Positions 57,090 through 64,000 of a stretch of 64,000 nt of DNA are shown here, in pieces. The notes under the pieces are model-generated. The model worked only from the letters and a program-made list of their open reading frames with translations, had not been told where the DNA came from and did no database searches. How positions within the stretch are numbered: the stretch's first letter is position 1; every line of letters starts with the position of its first letter. The stretch is from the NCBI GenBank assembly GCA_023078555.1, contig CM041199.1, forward strand, positions 7,321,315 to 7,385,314. Reading direction: 5' to 3'. The position numbers were made by a program, and so were the translations under genes. Source of the DNA: Ulva prolifera. Its lineage: Eukaryota > Chlorophyta > Ulvophyceae > Ulvales > Ulvaceae.

Positions 57090-57260
57090 AATATTTGGTC
57101 ACCCAGACACTATTCTTAAATTAGTACAAAGTTCATGAGCTAAACACACACCAAACCTGGTAGCTGAAAGCGGAAGATGTGTCACGCTTTCAGATCTGCT
57201 TGCACGTTTCCACAGTGACTCAGAGTGACTCGAAGAATTGTGGCCCACAGCAGCCTACTT

Positions 57261-57312
57261 TGTGTTCAAAGACCAAAGCGAGCGAGGCAGGTAGCACTGC
57301 GGGCAACAACCA
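57261..57312 (+). repeat. Dispersed repeat R1 copy (repeated at 59508-59559)
   Basis: The stretch reads GTGTTCAAAGACCAAAGCG and then GGCAGGTAGCACTGCGGGC, followed by CAACAACCACCGGAACC. It is closest to the copy at 41588. A second R1 copy in inverse orientation lies 480 nt downstream, at 57791-57848 (CGGTGCTACCTGCC ... TTTCCTTTGTAACAC), with its duplicate at 60038-60095. Confidence 0.75.
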
Positions 57313-57885
57313 CCGGAACCTCACACCCATGCAACCAGCAACACGCAACACAGACCAACACACCCATGCAACCGCACACGTCAGCACCCGCCCTGGCCGC
57401 AGCCACACTATGGGTGTAGTACATTCACAGGCCCCCAGCCTACTATGTGTGTCTAGCGCGTGTCGCCCTTCTAGGTCTGATGCGTGGCACACGTCTGCTT
57501 TCATGTGTCAGATGGCAGGCAGCACCTCGTTCAGGTTTGGCCTCCGAAACTGCACTCAAACTAGTGCTGGCATGATTACATGAGTACGTCATTGAGTCCA
57601 ACCCCAACATTCGGATTTGTTCCTCAATGGCGCCGCACAGCATTATGCCACAAGCAAACCTCATCACCGATCTGAGCAGCCGCAGTTTGTGCTGCATAGT
57701 GCACAGCATCACCCCCCCAGCCACTCTAAAGCCCAGCCGAGTAGCACAACACCGAAGCTCCTGCTGCGTGCGCATTGCGTTTCTTGTGCTCTCCCTTTTG
57801 GTCCTGGCGGTGCTACCTGCCCCTCCGGCTTTTTCCTTTGTAACACAACACCGAAGCACACCACCGGCCATGGCACCCTACATGG

Positions 57886-58608
57886 TTGTATACTCAGCAC
57901 ACAACGTACACACCACAGCAAAGAAACAGTCCCCAGCGTCAGCTCCTGTTCGATGCTCTAGAAGCATCCAGAAGCCTGCGTGAAGCTGAGGCGGCAATTG
58001 CAAATTGCCCACAGGCCCATGCTGAGCATGATGCGCGCTGCATGGGTCCCACCAGCCCAGGCCCCCAAGCTCTGGGTCCGCCCGGCCCCGTCCACAAGAA
58101 TGACACCGAAGCCCAGCCTCTCCTCTGTCGCACACCTCCTCACGCCTGCGCCACTGTGGACGCCGGCGCCGTGGCTGACATGGCGGGAATCCCGAGCAGG
58201 ATATACGAATCTTGGGCGGTCAGATTGCATCGTGTGTGTCGGGTTGTTGTTGCTTGTGGCTTTGCATCTGTGGCACCGCGTCATGCTGGCATGCGCCAGC
58301 GCTTTGCGCGTGTACGACTGTTGCTAAAGTGGTGCTGGCAGGTGGTTCGCACTGCCTGTGTGAGTGCTACAGTGCCTGTCAGTCTCTACGACGCAGCCTA
58401 CGAAGCAGACTGTCTGACCACCCGTACGCCCGGCTCAGCACAGTCCTCAGGCCTTCCTTCACAGACCAAGTGCCCCCTCACGTCCACACGTCACGCGCCT
58501 CGCAACAGGAGTTGCCGATGCTTCTTTTGTAGACGTGCAGGCTTGTATTGCTGCCCTTCGGGTGAATCTTTGCTGTCCTCAAGGCTGCCACGATTGTGGC
58601 TGGGTTGA
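57886..58608 (+). other. Open frame of 240 codons, copy 1
   Basis: The frame is open for 240 codons and occurs again at 60133-60855. It contains VHKNDTEAQPLLCRTPPHAC and AGIPSRIYESW, blocks also recognisable in the older copy at about 55980-56095, which suggests some constraint. No known domain. The start is not secure (the frame may be an internal exon). In copy 2 it offers a phase-1 donor at 60808 that fits the WD40-2 exon; in copy 1 the same position reads GGTGAATC, a weaker donor. Confidence 0.3.
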
Positions 58609-59033
58609 CCCAGCTAGATCTGCGCATGCTGATGCATGCAGTTTCAATGTGTCCGCCACCCCAGGTGACAGCATGCTGAGTGGAATTCCCACTGGGGCTT
58701 CCTGAATGGCGCACAGCTCAGCTGTTGTTCGATTTATAGCTTGCCTCCTTTGCATAAGCTCGCCCTTCGCTACTGCAGGACCCACCGACGGAAATCGCAC
58801 TCTGCATGGCCGCTGCCGTGGCGGCAGTGTATAATGTGCCAGCGTCTTGAGGCCCAGCGCGCCATGCGTGCTCCAGCGGGGCCTCAATCATGGCCATACC
58901 ATGCTGCGACTGCGCTAGAGTTGCAACATGTCATCGGCAGAGTGAGCTCATTCGACTGCTGGGTGCGCACGTATTCTGTTGTGACTGAGGTGTATATGCA
59001 GTTGAATTCAAGGCGCGCCTCGAAGCACTTTCC

Positions 59034-59336
59034 ATGCCGGGCTGGGTGGGTCAGGAGGCAGCGGCCAAGGCGCAAACCCGTGGGGCCACATCTGCGTCCT
59101 TCTCGTTACCACGCTTGGAGTACCCGTCACCATCGGGTTTTGAAAGAGTTAGGAGGTCTCTTCCCAGGCACAATTTATTGCACCTCTTAAAACAAAAAGA
59201 AAGGACATCGATCGCGGAGGAATTCGAGGACATGAGGCAAGCTCGCATGCGCATGACTGCCAGTGAGGCTGCGATGGAAGGCTCGTCCCTTTCAAGAGAG
59301 GTCGCTGGTGTGCTTCTGCAACGTCATGTCTGCTGA
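59034..59336 (+). CDS. Hypothetical 100-residue protein (copy 2)
   Basis: Second copy of the frame at 56787-57089, same length and protein sequence, 2,247 nt downstream. The same reservations apply. Confidence 0.25.
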   Translation: MPGWVGQEAAAKAQTRGATSASFSLPRLEYPSPSGFERVRRSLPRHNLLHLLKQKERTSIAEEFEDMRQARMRMTASEAAMEGSSLSREVAGVLLQRHVC

Positions 59337-60132
59337 AATATTTGGTCACCCAGACACTATTCTTAAATTAGTACAAAGTTCATGAGCTAAACACACACCA
59401 AACCTGGTAGCTGAAAGCGGAAGATGTGTCACGCTTTCAGATCTGCTTGCACGTTTCCACAGTGACTCAGAGTGACTCGAAGAATTGTGGCCCACAGCAG
59501 CCTACTTTGTGTTCAAAGACCAAAGCGAGCGAGGCAGGTAGCACTGCGGGCAACAACCACCGGAACCTCACACCCATGCAACCAGCAACACGCAACACAG
59601 ACCAACACACCCATGCAACCGCACACGTCAGCACCCGCCCTGGCCGCAGCCACACTATGGGTGTAGTACATTCACAGGCCCCCAGCCTACTATGTGTGTC
59701 TAGCGCGTGTCGCCCTTCTAGGTCTGATGCGTGGCACACGTCTGCTTACATGTGTCAGATGGCAGGCAGCACCTCGTTCAGGTTTGGCCTCCGAAACTGC
59801 ACTCAAACTAGTGCTGGCATGATTACATGAGTACGTCATTGAGTCCAACCCCAACATTCGGATTTGTTCCTCAATGGCGCCGCACAGCATTATGCCACAA
59901 GCAAACCTCATCACCGATCTGAGCAGCCGCAGTTTGTGCTGCATAGTGCACAGCATCACCCCCCCAGCCACTCTAAAGCCCAGCCGAGTAGCACAACACC
60001 GAAGCTCCTGCTGCGTGCGCATTGCGTTTCTTGTGCTCTCCCTTTTGGTCCTGGCGGTGCTACCTGCCCCTCCGGCTTTTTCCTTTGTAACACAACACCG
60101 AAGCACACCACCGGCCATGGCACCCTACATGG

Positions 60133-60808
60133 TTGTATACTCCGCACACAACGTACACACCACAGCAAAGAAACAGTCCCCAGCGTCAGCTCCTGTTCGA
60201 TGCTCTAGAAGCATCCAGAAGCCTGCGTGAAGCTGAGGCGGCAATTGCAAATTGCCCACAGGCCCATGCTGAGCATGATGCGCGCTGCATGGGTCCCACC
60301 AGCCCAGGCCCCCAAGCTCTGGGTCCGCCCGGCCCCGTCCACAAGAATGACACCGAAGCCCAGCCTCTCCTCTGTCGCACACCTCCTCACGCCTGCGCCA
60401 CTGTGGACGCCGGCGCCGTGGCTGACATGGCGGGAATCCCGAGCAGGATATACGAATCTTGGGCGGTCAGATTGCATCGTGTGTGTCGGGTTGTTGTTGC
60501 TTGTGGCTTTGCATCTGTGGCACCGCGTCATGCTGGCATGCGCCAGCGCTTTGCGCGTGTACGACTGTTGCTAAAGTGGTGCTGGCAGGTGGTTCGCACT
60601 GCCTGTGTGAGTGCTACAGTGCCTGTCAGTCTCTACGACGCAGCCTACGAAGCAGACTGTCTGACCACCCGTACGCCCGGCTCAGCACAGTCCTCAGGCC
60701 TTCCTTTACAGACCAAGTACCCCCTCACGCCCACACGTCACGCGCCTCGCAACAGGAGTTGCCGATGCTCCTTTTGTAGACGTGCAGGCTTGTATTGCTG
60801 CCCTTCGG
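60133..60808 (+). other. Open frame, copy 2; candidate upstream exon of WD40-2
   Basis: Same frame as at 57886. Read to a donor TCG G|GTGAGT at 60808 it leaves phase 1, which fits the acceptor before 61010 (phase 1). The end would read CCPSG and continue TAEVPRPSF. A competing reading of the same bases (DAPFVDVQACIAALR) looks more like the linker of WD40-1 (DEPLIEDLRQLVVHI) but is phase 0 and would not fit. This junction is therefore unresolved. Confidence 0.35.
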
Positions 60809-61009
60809 GTGAGTCATTGCTGTCCTCAAGGCTGCCACGATTGTGGCTGGGTTGACCCAGCTAGATCTGTATCTACGTGTTCATTCTGTTGCAAGTTGTC
60901 CGCCAACCCACCTAATTCCCACCGGGGCTTCCTGAATGGCTCAATGCTCAACTGTTCTTCGGTGGGTATTGTCTCCTCCTGCCCATAAACTCGCCCTGCG
61001 CTGCTGCAG

Positions 61010-62544
61010 GAACCGCCGAGGTGCCGCGACCGAGCTTCGACATCGACCCTGCGCTCAGAGCGATCTTGTGCGGCCCTTACCCCGTGGACTTTGCAGGGCA
61101 GGTGCTCAAGGCAGCCCTGTCCCTGCTGCAGGCCGCCATCGCCGCCGGCATGTCCACAGACGTCTGCAGTGTCATCCAAGGCACCGCCATTGGCCGCCTG
61201 CCCTTGGTGTGTGAGCTCCTCCGCCTCGGGCACCTCTTCCCTGAGGCTGAGGGTGTTGCCGGCTGCAACCAGGCGCTGCTCTCGTGCTTGATGTCGGTCA
61301 TCGCCGTCCTGCACGAGGCCTGTGTTGCAGTATACTCGCACCTGCTGTGCGATGAGCCCGGCAACCTTCGTCAACTGGAGAGCATCAAGACGACGGTCAT
61401 GAAGAAATGCGCCCAGCTTGTAGACCGCTTCAACGTCGCAGACCGCTACATACACCTGGCAGCCCCACTGCGCAGCATGCAGAGCGCGGAGCAGGCGCAG
61501 TTGACCACTGAAGTGGTCAAGGGGCTGCAGCAGCAGCTGCAGGAGCTGGCGGGCGTGCGCTTCGCCGTCTGGGCGCGGGTCGCGGCTGTGGCGGAGGCCG
61601 CGCTGGCCCGGACGGAGGCTACGGGGCAGATCATCAAAGATGAAAAATGCAGGAACGTCTATGCAGTGGCGGTTTCTCCCACTGGGGACTTTTTTGCGAC
61701 GGGGTCCGGTGCAAGCAATGCAGTGGTGTGGGACGCAGCCACTGGCACCCGCGTGCATGAGCTGCACGGGCATGGCTCGCCAATCTGCGCAGTGGCTTGG
61801 AGCCCTGACGGGTCCAGGGTGGCCACGGGGTCGCTAGGCGACACTGCCGCAGTGTGGGACGCGGCCACTGGCAAGCGGTTACATGAGTTGCGGGGGCACA
61901 AACTTATGGTCTGCTCTGTAGCATGGAGCCCCAACGGGTCCAGGGTCGCGATGGGGTCATTTGACAACACTGCCGCAGTGTGGGACGCGGCCAATGGCAC
62001 GTACATGCTCAAGCTGAAGGGGCACAAAGATTTTGTCTTCTCCGTAGCATGGAGCCCTGACGGGTCCAGGGTGGCCACGGGGTCGGCAGACGAAACTGCC
62101 GCGGTGTGGGATGCGGCCACTGGCGACAGGATGCACGAGCTGCATGGGCACAGAGGTGCGGTCCGCGCAGTGGCTTGGAGCCCTGACGGGTCCAGGTTGG
62201 CCACGGGGTCGGAGGATCACACTGCCGCGGTATGGGACGCTGCAACAGGCAAGCGCATGCTCGAGCTGGGCGGGCACGGAGATCGGGTGTCGTCCGTAGC
62301 ATGGAGCCCCGACGGGTCCAGGGTGGCCACAGGGTCGCATGACTGCACTGCCGCAGTGTGGGACGCGGCCCGTGGCAAGCACATGCATGTGCTGCAGGGC
62401 TCCAGTTCGAGCAGACCTAGTATGGAGCAGGCTGTCAGGTCAGTAGCTTGGAGCCGTGATGGGGCTTCGGTCCTCACCGCATCGGACGATGGCACCGTGT
62501 GCATATACAGCCTTGTTGGCCGTCGTGAGTTCCCCCACGTATGA
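61010..62544 (+). CDS. Helical-domain plus WD40-repeat protein (WD40-2)
   Basis: The exon begins after GCTGCTGCAG (61009) in phase 1, exactly like the homologous exon of WD40-1. The first in-frame ATG is at 61150, so either an upstream exon supplies the start or translation begins there. Residues encoded by 61030-61420 form a helical domain (PALRAILCG, VCSVIQGTAIGRLPLVCELL, LMSVIAVLHEA, IKTTVMKKCAQLVDRFN) homologous to that of WD40-1 and patterned like MLKL/Cbl-type bundles. A second helical stretch follows, then seven WD40 blades of 42 residues from about 61655 with near-identical cores (VAWSPDGSRVATGS, DTAAVWDAATG, MHELHGH). At DNA level the blades repeat every 126 bp. Stop TGA 62542. Predicted beta-propeller sensor or scaffold; the upstream neighbour is the pseudokinase locus through the duplicated region. 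Confidence 0.85.
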
Positions 62545-63390
62545 GGCGTCGGGTGACGTCTGATCTTGGCGATGACAGGGGGTGAGCATGTATTTCTGTG
62601 CCAGTGCTGGTGGATCGTAGCCTGATTTGAGCGGTGCGAGCGGTGTTGTACATATTCTGCTGGCCCTATACATGTACAGCACGTGTTGTGCAGCGGCCCT
62701 ACGTCGGGACGCTTAATGTTAGATGTGACATAAGAGTTGTGCCGGACTAACTGCATGCAAATTGTTACGCGCCCGTCCACTTTGGGGATTGTGTGTACGG
62801 GCTAGAGTGAACATTGCGGTCCTTCATCGCCTTGCCCAACATTTTGACTTTTCACAGTCGTGATTCAGAGATGAGTGGAATCCCAGCAGATGTCCCCCTG
62901 TGGTGCATCATCACAGTCTCAGGTTGACCGTGGCTCGCTGCTTGCCAAGTGAGTAACATTCAACAGGCCCCGCACATCGGGAGCAGATTGCAGCAATGAC
63001 AGCAAAGAGAAAAGCTGGCACAGAACTACAACCAGCTGTGCTGGATCGCCGAATTCCATTTGCTGAAAGGTATCACGACTGGCGATCGCTGACTGAGTCC
63101 ACGGCACCGATGATGTTTCTGCTGGGCAAGTAGCAGCTTTGGCTTTCCGGGCCGATCACACACTGGCAGGAATTTTTGCATGTGCTCGTGGCTACTTCTA
63201 GGATACTATCCCTATAACTGCAGCAACGCGACAAGACACAGGCCCGCAGTACCATTGACCGCGCCGCTGACAATTTGACCGCTGATCTCACTGCTCGCAG
63301 CATACAGGCGGCTCCACTGATGACGGTGCTCAGCGCGGCCAGCCCTCCCAAGATCTCCAGGCGATCTTCGGCATCATCTGTGGCAATGGG
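62545..63390. other. Spacer after WD40-2, nothing recognised
   Basis: About 850 nt with short frames only. The frame at 63275 overlaps the antisense side of the succinyl-CoA ligase fragment and is not supported. Confidence 0.6.
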
Positions 63391-63630
63391 TTGTTTGCAT
63401 ACACCCATTAATATTGTCACAGATGCTGCCGAAGATCGCCTGGACCAGCAGGCCGGCGGTGAGCAGCTTGAAGGCTTCCATGACCTGTCCCTCCGAGGCA
63501 TTGCCGCCGACGTCGAGGGAATTTGCGGTGGCGCCGCTGTGGAGTTCGATGATGTCCATTGTTGCTACCGCGAGGCCATCGCCATTGACCAAGCAGCCGA
63601 TGCTGCCGCCAATGCTTTTAGAACATGCTG
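63391..63630 (-). pseudogene. Succinyl-CoA ligase beta fragment (second relic)
   Basis: The minus strand reads [20 protein letters not shown], then [26 protein letters not shown] and QAIFGSI. This corresponds to exon 5 of the relic at 15.1-17.6 kb ([40 protein letters not shown]). Here the Gln codon that is TAG in the other copy is intact, but two residues are lost before GSIGC and the [10 protein letters not shown] region is scrambled. No other exons were found nearby. It is an isolated, decayed exon copy. Confidence 0.85.
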
Positions 63631-64000
63631 CACTGAGGACACAGTTCGTAACCTGCATGCGCACATCACACTCTACATCTGCACTAGCACTATGTCTGCA
63701 TCAAAGTCTAGCTGCTGCCTTGATTGTGACGTCCGGTCAGTTATGAGACAGTTCAAAAACCTGCAACTTCAGCGAATGAGCGAATGTAGTGGATGTGCTC
63801 TGCTTGTTGACACATCAAATACAGTCAGGGGGCTCGATCGTCCTCTGCTGGATTGTTGAGCACTGCACGTTACTAAGGGGCCATTTGCAACCGAAAAGCC
63901 CGCCTGAAAGTGGGCCCACCCAGGTATGCGCGTTTGCAGGGGCGTGGCAGGAAAGTTGAGACTGACTCCGCGAATGGATAAGAAGACCGAGCATGCGGTC
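63631..64000. other. Window end, nothing recognised
   Basis: About 370 nt without a supported gene. Confidence 0.6.

Larger units (their letters stand above)
56314..60807 (+). repeat. Tandem duplication, two near-identical 2,247-bp units
   Basis: Unit 1 is 56314-58560 and unit 2 is 58561-60807. Every landmark repeats at exactly +2,247 (for example ATGCCGGGC at 56787 and 59034). I noticed only about ten base differences (such as 57497 T versus 59744 A, and changes near 58454-58480 versus 60701-60727), so identity is about 99.5% by eye. The first 200 nt of each unit resemble 60808-61010, the intron before the WD40-2 exon, up to and just past the CTGCAG acceptor. The duplication therefore arose from sequence next to WD40-2. 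Confidence 0.95.

Noticed and set aside
61650..62520. 126-bp periodic repeats as a CRISPR-like or satellite array
   Set aside because: The period equals one WD40 blade (42 codons) and translates into a complete propeller.

Overview
The window looks like nuclear DNA of a green alga (Chlorophyta, possibly trebouxiophyte-like; the species is not determined). Coding stretches are GC-rich, genes are split by short GT-AG introns (two apparent GC-AG introns), plant-type NB-ARC/LRR proteins are present, and there is a mitochondrial succinyl-CoA ligase beta relic with a eukaryotic exon structure. Long G/C homopolymers and decayed retroelements fill the gaps. No rRNA, functional tRNA, CRISPR array or bacterial operon was seen.

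Layout. 1-7.8 kb: no recognisable gene. 7.8-14.1 kb: NB-ARC-LRR gene (NLR1) followed by a helical-domain/WD40 gene (WD40-1); intron phases allow the two to be one gene. 15.1-17.6 kb (minus): succinyl-CoA ligase beta pseudogene. 19.2-23.0 kb: multi-exon, probably membrane protein gene with a long low-complexity linker (FUSC/aromatic-acid-exporter-like, tentative). 26.6-29.5 kb: non-LTR retrotransposon debris and a decayed copy of the 22.2-22.6 kb exon. 31.8-36.2 kb: NLR2, 1,470 codons, with an MLKL/HeLo-like N-terminus and a 24-unit 21-bp minisatellite inside its NB-ARC domain. 36.2-44.8 kb: repeats only (SINE-like element, dispersed GTGTTACAAGG family, palindromes). 44.8-48.2 kb: NLR3, co-linear paralogue of NLR1. 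49.0-50.2 kb and 51.05-55.8 kb: two related loci, the second encoding a helical region, a U-box-like domain and a pseudokinase. 56.3-60.8 kb: fresh 2,247-bp tandem duplication. 61.0-62.5 kb: second helical/WD40 gene (WD40-2). 63.4-63.6 kb: a second succinyl-CoA ligase beta fragment.

How the genes may work together. Almost every intact gene is a STAND/NLR-style signalling part: NB-ARC ATPase switches, LRR or near-identical WD40 repeats as sensors, MLKL/HeLo-like helical bundles as possible executioner or adaptor domains, and a U-box-pseudokinase. Several linker exons end alike, in phase 1 with a PAG/AAG-type end and similar intron starts. The NLR and kinase modules may therefore have been joined to downstream modules, including WD40, by exon shuffling and local duplication. 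This is a hypothesis from sequence reading; transcripts would decide it.
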